Source of the DNA: Fasciola hepatica
Taxonomy: Eukaryota > Platyhelminthes > Trematoda > Plagiorchiida > Fasciolidae
DNA length: 64,000 bases
Assembly: GCA_948099385.1 (NCBI GenBank)
Contig: CANUEZ040000163.1
Coordinates: 5,386,001 to 5,450,000 of the forward strand
Direction of reading: 5' to 3'
Positions 13,743-24,055 of the stretch are shown in pieces. The position numbers and the translations under genes are program-made. Numbering within the stretch: the first letter of the stretch is position 1; each line of letters begins with the position of its first letter. The notes below the pieces were generated by a model. It did not search any database. It worked only from the letters and a program-made list of their open reading frames with translations, and had not been told where the DNA came from.

Positions 13743-15254
13743 ATGCATATTACCACTCGTTACAGAACAATAGATGACTGGCTGAGACCTTATTTGTTTG
13801 GTTAGCGACTAAACGATGGGCGAAGTGTGTATCTACCGTCAACCCGACGAACACGGGAAATAAGTTAATTGTGCACAGCCTATGCAGCTTTGATTGAGGA
13901 AGTGAAACAGTGTTATAATTGTACGCACTTTGACCGGTAATTGCTACTGCACAATTCGTTGGATAGTAAAACAGGCAATACAATTGCACAGTAGGAAATC
14001 AAATATATCGGTCGATCAGAGCGGACAGTCAATTTTACGAGCAGTGTTAAATGTCGAATATAACAAATTGGTCAAACATGCATTTCCCCACTTTGCTTTA
14101 GCTACGCTTTTCTTAGTTGTAAAGCGCCTGTTACGATCAAAAAGAAACAAAAATTAGGTTCTAAAGAGGGTTTCTGTGGAGGGGATCATTCAATGAGTGA
14201 TTCACTGGTCCAGAACGAATGGCTCAACTGTGCTGTGAAACTTTTCATGAACTTCAGTCAGTGGTTCCGTAAATACTGTTTGTCATTTTATAACCGATCT
14301 GTGTAGAAGACCTATTGTTTTGACCCACCGTACGAAAATAATCCCCGCATTTTTATTGAACCTCATTTCCACTCCTCACACGGAAAGCAGAATTAATTTT
14401 GCTAGTATTTTGGGAATCCAAATCTTCATCGATTTTTACCACGATTCAAAACATACCCAATGTGGTTGACGATCTCATTTTGTTTCGTGAGTTGAATGAA
14501 TGAAGACGAATAAAGTACTACAAATAGACTCTCTGTATCCAGGATCAACTGACTGTAGAGCATTTGAAATTCCTGCTCAAACAATATCGGAATTGGGAAA
14601 TAAATGTGACATAATGCACGGTAGATGTATTTGATCGTTCTTCATTATTTTGGTAGGTTATCATCAAGGTGATTTGCAGTTTGTTTCGTGTGTATTAGGT
14701 GCTGTGAACCAGTTCATACTGTGTGTAACGGCATGATCTGTGAAAAAACAGGGTAGTATGGGAGTTAAACTCAGCCGTCCCTGTACACGGACGAAAGAAC
14801 AAACAAATCTGTTGATATAAATCGTGAAGCAACTTGAAATTATGAGCGGAAAAATTGCGTTTTTGTCTCTTTTTCTGTTTTCCGTGGTAACTGCAGCAAT
14901 AATGTTTGCCAATACTGCAAATTTAACGAAATACATAATAACCCACACAAGAAATGAAAGTTTAATTAGTCTATGATAACTTGCAAGTTATGGTCCGAAG
15001 AAGATATCAAGTTACATCTCATAAAAGATAGTCATACTCTTGAAGTGGTCTTCTTCACAGTTTGTCGAACATACAAAGTTCTACAATTAGAATTGACTGC
15101 AATTGAAATATATTTCTCTTTTTCTTGTATTCCTTTATGTTTCCGGGTTTCAGATCGAATGTTCAGCATTGGACAATATATGAACACGAAATGGGAAGAA
15201 ATAGAGAAGGCCATTGCGGAACTTCGATCCAAGTTACCGAATGTGGTTCATTGA
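10083..15254 (+). CDS. Candidate multi-exon secreted-protein gene with micro-exons (MEG-like)
   Basis: I do not recognise the protein. The model is a chain of GT-AG bounded open segments whose reading phases join. Better-supported exons: 10083-10146, 10975-11005, 11045-11101, 11202-11440, 11508-11533, 11829-11894, 12228-12269, 12430-12465, 13076-13084, 13442-13534, 13887-13936, 14117-14157, 15154-15254. Weaker ones: 10256-10374, 10729-10847, 12387-12392, 12732-12761, 13774-13800, 14258-14302. From 11829 on, most have length divisible by three and start and end in phase 1 (66, 42, 36, 9, 93 bases). Internal symmetric micro-exons between a signal-peptide exon and a larger 3' exon are the hallmark of MEGs in schistosomes and related flatworms, where they give variable secreted proteins. 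Several segments are open in more than one phase, so openness alone is weak evidence. The true exon set may differ, and two alternative 3' ends exist (15254 or about 15603). No clear polyadenylation signal was found. Confidence 0.35.
10975..11101 (+). CDS. Two small candidate exons (31 and 57 bases)
   Basis: The first (10975-11005) follows a pyrimidine-rich acceptor CCTCGTTTTCGACAG and ends at GAG|GTAAAA. In the phase that joins it reads FEEKWFREYE. The second (11045-11101) follows CTGTATTTCTGTCACGCTCCAG and ends at GAG|GTAAAT. Only one of its three phases is open, reading IHSLNSCLCGVYMRPMFIE, and that phase is the one delivered by the first exon. The intron between them is 39 bases, within the range of the very short introns common in flatworm genes. 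Confidence 0.35.
11202..11440 (+). CDS. Candidate exon with an alternative shorter form
   Basis: After the acceptor TGAATTTTTAG the frame joined from the previous exon stays open for 79 codons to a donor TACTA|GTGAGT, including the segment SGRICPNYRPTHHGFWKSAC. A second acceptor, TTTCTCTTTGCAAG ending at 11338, would give a 102-base symmetric phase-1 exon in another frame (helical, LLELRTSLEEFVRTTDQHI), which could join exon 1 directly. The small segment 11508-11533 (ends CATT|GTAAAC, reads AQLYEKLH) takes the long form from phase 2 back to phase 1. I cannot decide between the two forms. Confidence 0.3.
11829..11894 (+). CDS. 66-base symmetric candidate exon
   Basis: Flanked by AAATATTCAG and by a good donor GTGCAG|GTTAGT. 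Only phase 1 is open. It reads DKRKCKELWKKFEDVTTSLS, a charged amphipathic helix. It begins and ends in phase 1, so it can be skipped without shifting the frame, as in micro-exon genes. Confidence 0.4.
12228..12269 (+). CDS. 42-base symmetric candidate exon
   Basis: Bounded by AACCACTTTAAAACAG and by the consensus donor TTTGG|GTGAGT. In phase 1 it reads VVQYSLFERIFSL. All three phases are open over this short length, so the phase choice rests on its neighbours. A possible 6-base exon TCACGA lies at 12387-12392 between a CACAG acceptor and a perfect GTGAGTAA donor, also symmetric in phase 1. Confidence 0.35.
12430..12465 (+). CDS. 36-base symmetric candidate micro-exon
   Basis: It has one of the strongest acceptors in the region (TATTATTTTCCTTGCCTACGCAG) and the donor GGAGG|GTAGAA. 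Phase 1 is the only open phase and reads SMKIKLENLRE, another helical segment. Thirty-six bases with phase 1 at both ends is a classic MEG micro-exon size. Confidence 0.4.
13076..13084 (+). CDS. 9-base symmetric candidate micro-exon
   Basis: AAAAGATCG sits between a strong pyrimidine-rich acceptor (GTTTGCCTTTTTAATGTTGTTATTCGACAG, of which the last 20 bases are the best part) and the donor GTTAGT. In phase 1 it adds K-I plus one shared codon. An exon this short can only be proven by a transcript. Confidence 0.3.
13442..13534 (+). CDS. 93-base symmetric candidate exon
   Basis: The acceptor is GGCTTCATATATCTTACTTCAG and the donor is the full consensus CCCC|GTAAGT. Only phase 1 is open across all 31 codons; the other two phases meet stops within the first 15 bases. 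It begins ILLTKALQAHGYITRLLNSA and ends PPVLP. This is the best single piece of evidence for phase-1 coding in the second half of the gene. Confidence 0.45.
13708..13738. repeat. (TA)n microsatellite
   Basis: About 31 bases of uninterrupted TA, lying inside a presumed intron of the candidate gene. Confidence 0.95.
13887..14157 (+). CDS. Pair of candidate exons with complementary phases
   Basis: 13887-13936 enters in phase 1 and leaves in phase 2 at ACCG|GTAATT, reading LIEEVKQCYNCTHFD. 14117-14157 has a strong acceptor (GCTTTAGCTACGCTTTTCTTAG), enters in phase 2, reads CKAPVTIKKKQKL, and leaves in phase 1 at TTAG|GTTCTA. The two asymmetric phases cancel exactly, restoring phase 1. The first acceptor could instead be at 13878. 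The second donor is only moderate. Confidence 0.3.
15154..15254 (+). CDS. Candidate terminal exon
   Basis: The acceptor is CCTTTATGTTTCCGGGTTTCAG. In phase 1 it reads RMFSIGQYMNTKWEEIEKAI and ends ...SKLPNVVH, then TGA. A second frame through the same DNA stays open to 15338. A further acceptor (TTATCTGTCTTCTTGTTAG) opens a segment at 15482-15603 that, in phase 1, begins ETQNVVRFAGNIFPEVWELR before TAA. It could be an alternative 3' exon. Confidence 0.35.
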
Positions 15255-15689
15255 CCATCAGCTCTAACACAACTTTCTTGGGCACCGTTTTTGGATTGAA
15301 AAAACAATTCGGATTTCCTAGCATTCGAATTAACGTATGAAAGTGAATTGGCAAGTGCATATGACTCTTGCTGTTTAACGTTTTGCAAGATAAAAGGATG
15401 AATCCAGGTTGTCTTATTGCATTCATGACATAATGAGGGAAAATATCATTTGGATTTACTAATTATCTGTCTTCTTGTTAGTTGAAACACAGAACGTGGT
15501 TCGTTTTGCTGGAAACATTTTCCCAGAAGTGTGGGAGTTACGTGAAACAAAGCTCCATTTCCGGTACCGCAACACGAGTTTCAGTATCAGCGTTTTGCCA
15601 TAAAATTAACTCGTTCCGTGTTTTAAGATCTCGATCGATTCAAACATATTTTAGTCAGGCAACTGTGTCCGCCTCTCCATCGTTTTGAG

Positions 15690-16827
15690 ATAAATTCGTT
15701 TCTGAATTATACGACAGTATTCTCTAGGCCCGAGCGCGCAATTGTTGATGCAGTCAATGGCATGCAATGCATGACGTTTTACCCTGTGAATGACTTGCTT
15801 GAACGGATTGGCACGCACTATATACCACTCCATAATATGCGGCAAACGTTTGTCTGACTCAACCTTCTAAACCGGAAAAAAGATTTTAAAATGAAGACTG
15901 CCATCAATGAAAGCTGTCACCTAATTACAGTTCTGGGGATGTGCACATCAAACTTGGGATTGAGCAGTGCATCTGAAACAACCAAAAATCACAAATGATC
16001 AATTTACTTCATTTGGAAAAGAATTATTCCAAAACATGCTATAAGATATTCTAAAATGTTGATGGGGTATGTACTTTGTGTACCAACACTTCCTTGATCT
16101 CTGAATGAGGGAAAACGAACCGAAAACAGGCAGCAAAGCCTAATAACCGCATGTGTCAATCTGGACCAGAATGAGGCTGACTGGAAAACCAGTCTGATAA
16201 GTATTTGGATCACTTAATCGTGCAGACTTTCTGTTGCTTCACGCAACCTCCATGATTCGTTTGATAGCGTTGATGTATGACGACATTAGTGCTGAAGACG
16301 TTTTCTGACAAATGTGATGATTTGTAGAAAAATTTATTACATCGTAAATTCCATTGTTCAATGTAGAACGATATGCATATGTTTATTCATTATTTTTTGA
16401 AATGTTTATACTTTAATTGGAAATGATCCGCATGATCTTGCGCTTTCATGCCCAGTTAACAGCTGTGATAAGTGATCATTTACCATGATTTCAAAAAATC
16501 TGAGTCGTTTTCTGGTCAATCTAGTTAGTTCGTTCTTCAAAAACTTGAAATGTATTGGCAGTCTTATTCAATAAGAATCCAAGTGATTTCAATTCAAGCT
16601 GTTTACGCGACGTAGACACAATATCAGTTCAACAAGTTACTTTTGGACGACTAGTCATTCTGTCGTGCGGACTTGCTAGTTTACATATCCTGTATTTCTT
16701 TCGATGTGGATTAGTTTAGGTATAATGTTACCAAAGTAATCCATAAGTGAACAACTGATCCTAGAACTATTTATATTACGTCACTACAACGATTCCCACA
16801 TAGCAAGTGCAAACTAACACCTTGAAT

Positions 16828-16924
<97 letters not shown>

Positions 16925-18099
16925 AGTCGTCGATTGCCTAATCTGTAGCTAGTAGTTCTCTTGTCTCAAGATTCGGGCTCGGTACTGAACAAGCTCTGTT
17001 TGCGCCCCACGTAACTGATTCTGAGGGTGTTGGTCTACAGGAAAAGGAAGGCTGTGTGCTGGCCACGAATCAATCATTACCCAACCAAAGGAGTCCCCCA
17101 TTTTCTATTTGATCATTTCGCAGAACGAAAGGACAAATCATCGTCGGTGTCTTAAATATCGAGTTATTTGGGATTCGAAGAGTAATTTTGCATCCAAGAT
17201 AAAATATCTACCAAGCGCACAGACTCTAACAGCAATCGCCACTAGCGCAGTAATGGAAACAGAAGAAATGTGTCAAACAGGCAGATGTAGACATCTCAGC
17301 ACAACACAGTAACCTCACCCATGTAAAGTTATCAAAGTGTCTTCATTCAAGTCAAGCGAATCGGATTTTCCAGTGTTTCTTTGTTCATGGCTGACTCTAC
17401 ATAACTACAAAACCGGGCTCCGCCGAAAGTTTCAGGATTATTAACATGTCCTGTCTTTTATTTCTGATTTTGCACCCTTTATTTGGTACGATCAGTTTCA
17501 ATGGAACTATTTTTTCAAACTGCGATTTATGGAACTATTATATTCTCTCGTTCTGTCAGTGTTCAGACATTATGGACCTGTATCTTACCATTTCCGTAAC
17601 TGTTCTTTCTCTGAAAGCAGAACATTTCAGCTGCTATATATCCAAGTGACTTCTTAAAGTCTGCTCAATGAAGCGCAACTCATATGCAAGCAGCAGAAAG
17701 TTGATAATGACCGGTGCCTCCAGCCTCGGATATCGGGGCTAAAGAAGGGCATCGAATGAAATTTAAGTTCTGTTTTCTATGGCTCTGAATATAGCGGGTA
17801 AGTATTTCGTGGTATTCTCAGTGCATTTTTATAAGCGCACCAAATATTGGGCTTTAATGCCTTACAATAGGGGTCAAACAAGGACAAAGAGGGAAGCGTC
17901 TGAATTTCTGGGTTTCAAATCGGTTACCTTGATGGTAAGAAAAAAGGTATGAGTAACATTTCCATAATGTTATAGAATTCACAATCACGATGTTCAAATA
18001 AATTAAACAGTTACCTAGGTAGTATACTCACAACATTAGTGTGCACGCAAAGTAGATTTCCTGCACATGATTACGTAACATATTTGAGAGTATATGACC
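15690..18099. other. No recognisable gene; contains a microsatellite
   Basis: Apart from the TA tract at 16830-16922, I see only chance-length open frames here. Confidence 0.5.
16830..16922. repeat. (TA)n microsatellite with (TACA) interruptions
   Basis: About 93 bases of TA dinucleotides interrupted near 16862-16876 by TACATACATATATACATA. Likely polymorphic. Confidence 0.95.
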
Positions 18100-18464
18100 A
18101 TCCGTTGATACCAGAGTGCGAATAAGTGCACAAAATACCCAGTCAGTTGGCTACATTCAGGGGTTAATGATACTTGTCCGCCGTGTGAACGACAGTTGGT
18201 GTGAAATTTGCGGCCAAATTGACTGAGGTGGCAGGTGTGATAAGTTAATTTGTGCGAAAACCATGAGACTGGTGAGAGTTTGTACATGGGAACCATAGAA
18301 AGGCCATATGATAAATCTACGGCAAGAAAAACTGCTGCACGAGATTCCTTAGCTTTTAGGGTTGCGGCTTCAACAATGGCATTGCGCAGATTTCTGATAC
18401 CAAGAACAATAGTCATGTGGTGACAAGTTTCATAAGACATGGCGGGGAAGATTTTGCAGGTCAT
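18100..18464 (-). pseudogene. LINE reverse-transcriptase remnant (low certainty)
   Basis: The minus-strand frame carries RNLRNAIVEAATLKAKESRA followed by AVFLAVDLSYG, which resembles the segment around the first catalytic aspartate of LINE reverse transcriptases (a long helix, then a hydrophobic strand ending in D and a small or aromatic pair). About 60 residues later GGQVSLTPECSQ resembles the region before the QGDPLSP motif, but that motif itself is lost. Length and order fit an R2- or CR1-type element. It ends just before the 2-kb repeat begins. This is inferred from pattern only. Confidence 0.35.
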
Positions 18465-18554
18465 GATACTGAACGATCGAAAGGTAAAGGAGTCCGATTC
18501 GGCTCTTAGGTAACCTTCCCAAACTTATTTCTCATGCAAAGTAACAGACTATTG

Positions 18555-20497
18555 CTAGGCCTTTGTCAGCTTGCACAGGACGACGTAACCGTGACTGAGC
18601 CGCGGGTGTCATCATCGAGTCTGTGTGTTCGATATGCAGACAAAGTCAGCATATGTGCGTGTTGATGTTTAGGATGAGAGACCTCAAATTTCCGATCTTC
18701 ATCACTCGCTGATGGTTCACTTTATCTTGGTCCATCCTGCATGTGTGCGCTACAAGGCTGGAACCACCGTCATGTACAGTCCGCAAAAACACACAAAAGT
18801 GCGCACACACCATTGGGCAATAAGACAGTGGACAGTGACGCTAACCAGTGATAATGTGACCCACATCCACGATGTGTTTTCGTTTGCACTCCCCCCTTGC
18901 ACATTTCGCGTAGGGGGCCACACCGTGCGCTTGTCGGCTGCACGTCACACCACAGTGTGCGCCCATAAATATTCACGTGAACCCGAATTCGACGAGATCA
19001 GAACTATAAATTAATATACCAATCTTGTGACCGAACCAGGTGATCGAGAGACAACCATTATTATGACCAATAGACAGAGGCAAGCCTCTCGGCTGGTCAT
19101 ACGCATTCCAAGTGGGCGAAGTGGACAAGATAAGGAAAATCACACTCCGTTCAAATATTCACTACGATGGCAACAATGAGAAACGAGAACTACAGTGCGA
19201 TTTTGTTGAGGCGATTATATTCAAAACAAATCAGTCTTCAACGTTGACGCGTGGTGATGAAACATTATCGGTGTATACGAACGATATACTACACTTGGCT
19301 TCGTCTTTGGGTGGAATCTAGGCAATACTTCGGCTGTCAGAATGTATGGACTAGCAGGTTCAGGTTTCATGAGTGTCTTTTTCTGCATTTTGCTACACCA
19401 ACAATATACAACCAGAAAAACCCTAGCTGCTGGTCTCGTAAAAGTGTCATTCTCTGATCGATTCAGATTGGTATGTGGACTGAATTTTAGATAACTGATT
19501 CAGGCGTGTATCTAACGGGCTTCTGTATATTAGTAAATCACGTCTAACGACAGTTGATTACGGTCGAATTTGGTTGAATTCCAGTTTTTAATACTGAAAT
19601 CACTGTCAGTACCCGAAATTCAATCAATCGCCATGGATTGTGGGGAAAAGCCGACGGAGTGTGTCAGTGAATGGACGATGAGTGACACTGTCGGATAGAG
19701 TTCTGCGGTCCATAATTAATGTTCATCAGACTGGCCTTATGCGTCCAAGTTGAATAGAATTAGTGAATGTGGTGAAATGTTATATGCGTAAAGAGATTGG
19801 TATCTCCAGTTCTAGGGCAATTTAAATTTTTTAAATTTAACTAGTCTGTATATAAAGAGGCATACCAATGTTGCTTCTATTGATCGCCGAGACTTCCGCG
19901 AGTGATGTTGTTGTCCATGGTTGGTAGCTGACAGACGATGTTAAGGTAGGGACTGGTAAGATATTCTAATGATAGCCTGCTGTATCCGATTAACATATCG
20001 TCACCACGTGAGGAAATTTCATTACGAGACGTTTGGAGAGGTCCAGCATAGATTATCTATACTACACGGAGAATGCTAGAGTGGTTGTCCGGTAAACGGT
20101 GCACTGCAAAGACAAGAAAGGAGTGAAATGTGGAGTGTGACTCGCTGACATTGGACCATCTTACTTTGCTGGATGACGCTAAGGAATTTAGAATGGCTTG
20201 CTGGGGGTGCAGCAGTGAGAACACATCATCATGACGAGATAAACGTGCCTATAACCATTGAAGTCAATCTTGAGTAGGTCCACGTGAAGCCATTGAGTGT
20301 TTTACAGATATTATCGTGCAAACCACGTGTTCGTGCTCGCTTAAAAAATGCGATTGAGAGGAGTGACCTCAAATCCTGCGTTGATATCAAGGAAAAAATT
20401 GCAAGGGGGGATTGGGGTAGGTTTTGGGAAACGTATTGAGAAAGTGAGTTTAAATTTAACGCAGAATAAATTGAAAATACTGCGACGAAGCATAGAA
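18555..20497 (+). repeat. Recent 2-kb interspersed repeat, copy 1
   Basis: Matches 34436-36422 in reverse complement at roughly 93-98% by eye. The homology starts at CTAGGCCTTTGTCAGC and ends in AAATTGAAAATAC. It contains a GC-rich 300-base segment (18712-19014) open in both copies with about 4 differences per 100 residues, an E-box palindrome TTCACGTGAA, a TATA-like ATAAATTAATATA, and a hairpin (19064-19099). The ends carry no terminal inverted repeats and do not start TG and end CA, so the class is unknown. It could be a solo fragment of a larger retroelement. Confidence 0.8.
19064..19099. other. Imperfect hairpin inside the 2-kb repeat
   Basis: TGACCA...TGGTCA flanks a perfect 6-base stem AGAGGC-AA-GCCTCT. 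It is conserved in the inverted copy near 35880. It lies about 60 bases downstream of the TATA-like stretch, so it could sit in a 5' leader of the element's RNA, but the 2-base loop means it may be a palindromic protein site instead. Confidence 0.5.
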
Positions 20498-22176
20498 CGT
20501 GAACGTGATTCGTCATGCGGTGGCGACGCCCAGCTCACCATTGAAACAAATAAAGCCCTGTTCAGTGAGGAGAGGAAAAACACAGAGAAAGGAATTTGGC
20601 AAGTTGCTACTTTAGGGCTTGTTGGCAAGCAAATGATGCAAACAGCACACGGTGCATGATAAAAACAAACAGACAAGTGTTGATGAAAACTGGATGATAT
20701 TGAAACAATCTAACAGACATTGACCGGTATTTGGTGAATTTCAACGTCCCCATGCTTCATTATAAAACAGATCAAAATGAAGTGAAATATTTATTCTAAG
20801 CCTAAGTAGAAGAAGCGTGATACGGCCAGATGCTCGGAAGAGTTGCCACTAATGATGATAAGCGAATTTGTTCTTATTTTATCCTCAACATTAAGGTGTT
20901 TGAATGATCAATTTTTTCGGTGAATATATCCTGGATTAGCCAGAATAGAGTCTATGAGGCGAGTGCCCATCACCTGTGTGTAAGACTTTCGAAAAACGAA
21001 AACCACCACCAATGACTGCAGTACGCATTTGTAAAAATGCTGTGAAATTCTTCGTTATATATGGTACATTTATATTCTCTTTACTTCTGTGTTCAGAAAC
21101 TCTCATTGTGTTGAACTTCCTTTGAGGTAATAAGTGCCAACCCAGACAGCTGTATCATCGTCGCTAAGGTGTACCATTTCAAGACAACACGTCATAGGCT
21201 ATTGCCGTTGTTCACTCTAAGGGGACTGCAAACTCGTAATTATTTGTACTCAGGACTCTATTATTGCATTTAGTTGAATTGCGAGGGATAATTTATCACA
21301 TCTATTACGTAGAGATATTCCCTCACCATCTACCTGAAGTCCTTTATCATATACCTTTCAAAATCAAGATTACCTAACACTCGTTCGTGGTCACAATGTC
21401 ATAACTACTTGTGGTGACTCTACATATTCATGATTCGTAGATCATACCATTTTTATTTCTGTAGTTCATTCAGCTTTGGAGTAGTTCCTACTGTTTTTTT
21501 AATTTTTCTAGAATATCACTTTAGGCATCGCGACGGCTGATATACGCAGTGCAATCATATGATTTATAATTCTTGTGTCTCACTTCTCCCGTGAGCAAGG
21601 ACAATTAATATTTCGAACTTTATGAAATCTGGTGCATCGCCTGCGATCTCATTGCTGGAGATCGAAAAACCGAAGTTTTCTTGTGTTGTGGATCAATCAT
21701 CCTCTTGCGTTATTGAGAATCGGGCTTTCATAAAATAAAACAGTTTCACTGAATTACGAAGAACTCGGAAAATTAGAGTTTCACCAAGCTCAGTCTGTGA
21801 ATTCTAAAGTTGCATAAACAGCGAAAATTCCATCAACCTCAGTGTAGTGGGTTACAAGGTATTCATACTCTTATTCTTTAGTTGCAATAGCAAGCTCCTC
21901 TGTGCTTGAAACCCGAATTCATGATCAACTTACTGCAGTTATTGACTTCACTCAGTTGCGAAATGTTCCTACTGCTGCCACAGAGTACAAGCCAACTGTT
22001 TTTGATATATTAAAAAAACAACATTGGAGAGCGAACAATTGTTTTCAATGATTCCTAATCGTGCTCTTAAACATCATATAGGTGACAGCTATGCATTTGA
22101 TTGGCCGTTGGCTGGGTTGCAGGACACTTTTACAGTAGGTGTTTGGTGTGGGGGGGGGGAGATGGTGTGGTGTTTG
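20498..22176. other. No recognisable gene
   Basis: Only chance-length frames seen. A G-run (GGGGGGGGG) near 22150 lies just past the end of the Penelope-like element and may mark its 3' flank. Confidence 0.4.
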
Positions 22177-24055
22177 TCAGTTAGTGTGTGGTGATGCTGA
22201 ATCGACCACTGTTAGTGGGTTTTCAGAGGTCGTTTCTCGTTTCGGAAGCTCCGTCTTTGGCCAAGGCAACTGAAGTGCATGAACTAGTCGCTTTTGCGCG
22301 CACAGACCCGGGCTTAGTAGACGTATGGCGATCGCTTCAGACGCGGCCAGGGTCCGCAGTCGGGCTGCCTTTGATCGGTTGGGGGGAACGCGATACACAA
22401 CACTGAATGAGTCATTCGGGTCAATCCTATGACCACTATCGATTAGATGACTAAGACTAGAACTGTTGATTGCGCCCTTCTTCCTGTGACTCAGCCACTT
22501 CCGGTGGTGCTTCTTGATGCGTTGAGACAGGCGCCTGGCCGTGCGACATATGTAAGATGCGCCACATGCGCACTTGAACGAACAGATAATCGTGGATGAG
22601 GTCAGCTCAGGTAACCGGTCTTTCACTTGCATTCGCATCATCGGCGAAGTGGAAAACACACAATTCAGTTTTGCAGCTGGTAATGTTGAGTTCACAATTG
22701 CTCCAAGTGATCTTGTTAATCGTTCTGTATGCGCATCTCCTTTGAGTGGTATTTTCACAAAAAGTTCCTTCTTTGGGACGCAAAAAAAATCGTTCTGCGG
22801 GTGTATTTGGTTCAGTATTTTTCAAGATAAACCTCTCTGGATACCCGTTCTCCTGCAGTACTTGTTTTATGAGTTTTAGTTCCTCTTCCAGAGTATCCTG
22901 TGAGCATATGCTACGGGCCCTGAAGGCTAGACATCGGACTAGGTTCCTCTTATAGCGCAATGGCACAAAGCTATGAGAGTTTGTGTATTGGCCGTTCCAT
23001 GTTTTCTTTCTGTAGACTCGTCTTTCGATGGTTCCATTTTCCCGTCTGGTGATCAACACATCGAGGAAAGCTGGTTTGTTTTCGGCTGCTTTTTCCATTG
23101 TGAAATCAAGCGAGTTATGAGCACGCTTGAAGTCTTCTAGAACAGCTGAAACATCGTCGTCCACTATACAGAAAATATCATCCATGTATCGAATGTAATA
23201 ATCCAAAGTTTCTATTGTCTTCTCAAGTTTCCCGCTTTCTAATTTCGCCATAAATATGTCCGCTAGCACGGGACCCAGTGGGGAACCAATGGCGATGCCC
23301 TCTCGCTGGCGGTAGAAGCAGTCATTAAACAGAAATTGAACATTGTGAGTGCAACGTAGTAGCATTTCTTCCAATCCTTCTACTGGAAAGCGTATTTGTG
23401 TGTTGGATGTTCGAAAGTATTCACATAGAAAGCCCACGGTTTCTAGTAATGGCACATTTGTAAATAACGACACCACATCAAGCGACATCATATTTTCTTG
23501 TGTAAGTTTACATTCTGTATGGTGGACACAAACTGGAAACTATCCCGCAGACTATGTTTAGCGAGTCTTATGCGAATGGGTTCCAAGAGTTCTACCAGCA
23601 ATTGTGCTATTGCTTGGTACGGAGAATTCGTCATCGACACAATCGGTCGGATTGGAATACCATCTTTGTGGGTTTTCGGAAGTCCATAGAGGCGTGGGAT
23701 GGTCGATCCATTTGGTTTTAGTTTTTCGTATGTAGGATTGTTTATACAGCCCTGATCTTTCAGTCGCCTTAGGCATCCGGCTAGTTCTCTCTCTGTCTTT
23801 TCGGTTTCGTCTTTTCCTTTGTGACAGACAGAAAACTTTGTCTGGTCTTCCACCAATCTGGAAAGATTTTCAATGTATTCTCGTTTGTCCATGAGGACAA
23901 CACCGGAACCTTTATCTGGTCTCAATAATACTACGTCCTTGTTCTTACGCAGCTCCTTCAGCACGTTTGATATATGTTGACAATACCAGGATATGAATAA
24001 CCTTACAGATGATAATGTTTTGTTTATATTTTGTGTTTCGTCTAAGCTTTAGTGG
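22177..24055 (-). mobile_element. Penelope-like element, reverse transcriptase plus GIY-YIG nuclease, two frameshifts
   Basis: Read on the minus strand, three overlapping frames make one Penelope-like polyprotein. The first (to 23488) has LKELRKNKDVVLLRPDKGSG and RLYGLPKTHKDGIPIRPIVS, the N-terminal reverse-transcriptase region. The second (23491-22607) has SLDVVSLFTNVPL, GIAIGSPLGPVLADIF and the catalytic YMDD box in YIRYMDDIF, then AFLDVLITRR and QENGYPERF typical of the thumb region. The third (22758-22177) has the GIY-YIG endonuclease: a CACGASYI strand, RTARRLSQRIKKHH with the catalytic arginine, and later SEAIAIRLL with the glutamate. Usual GIY-YIG has YIG where this has YIC. Frameshifts lie near 23490-23500 and near 22756. 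Upstream in-frame sequence reaches a stop near 24050, so the N terminus is missing or degenerate. Such elements move by target-primed reverse transcription. No terminal repeats were identified. Confidence 0.93.

Noticed and set aside
14674..14960. Cysteine-rich readings (e.g. CVCIRCCEPVHTVC, then NNVCQYCKF) as exons of the candidate gene
   Set aside because: They need a phase-2 junction that would not return to phase 1 before the terminal exon, and the acceptor and donor choices were arbitrary.
18712..19321. Frames of 100 and 69 codons conserved between the two copies of the 2-kb repeat
   Set aside because: The flanking non-coding DNA is about as similar, so the conservation reflects recent copying and not coding.
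22188..23689. Plus-strand frames opposite the Penelope-like element
   Set aside because: They are antisense shadows of the element's coding frames.
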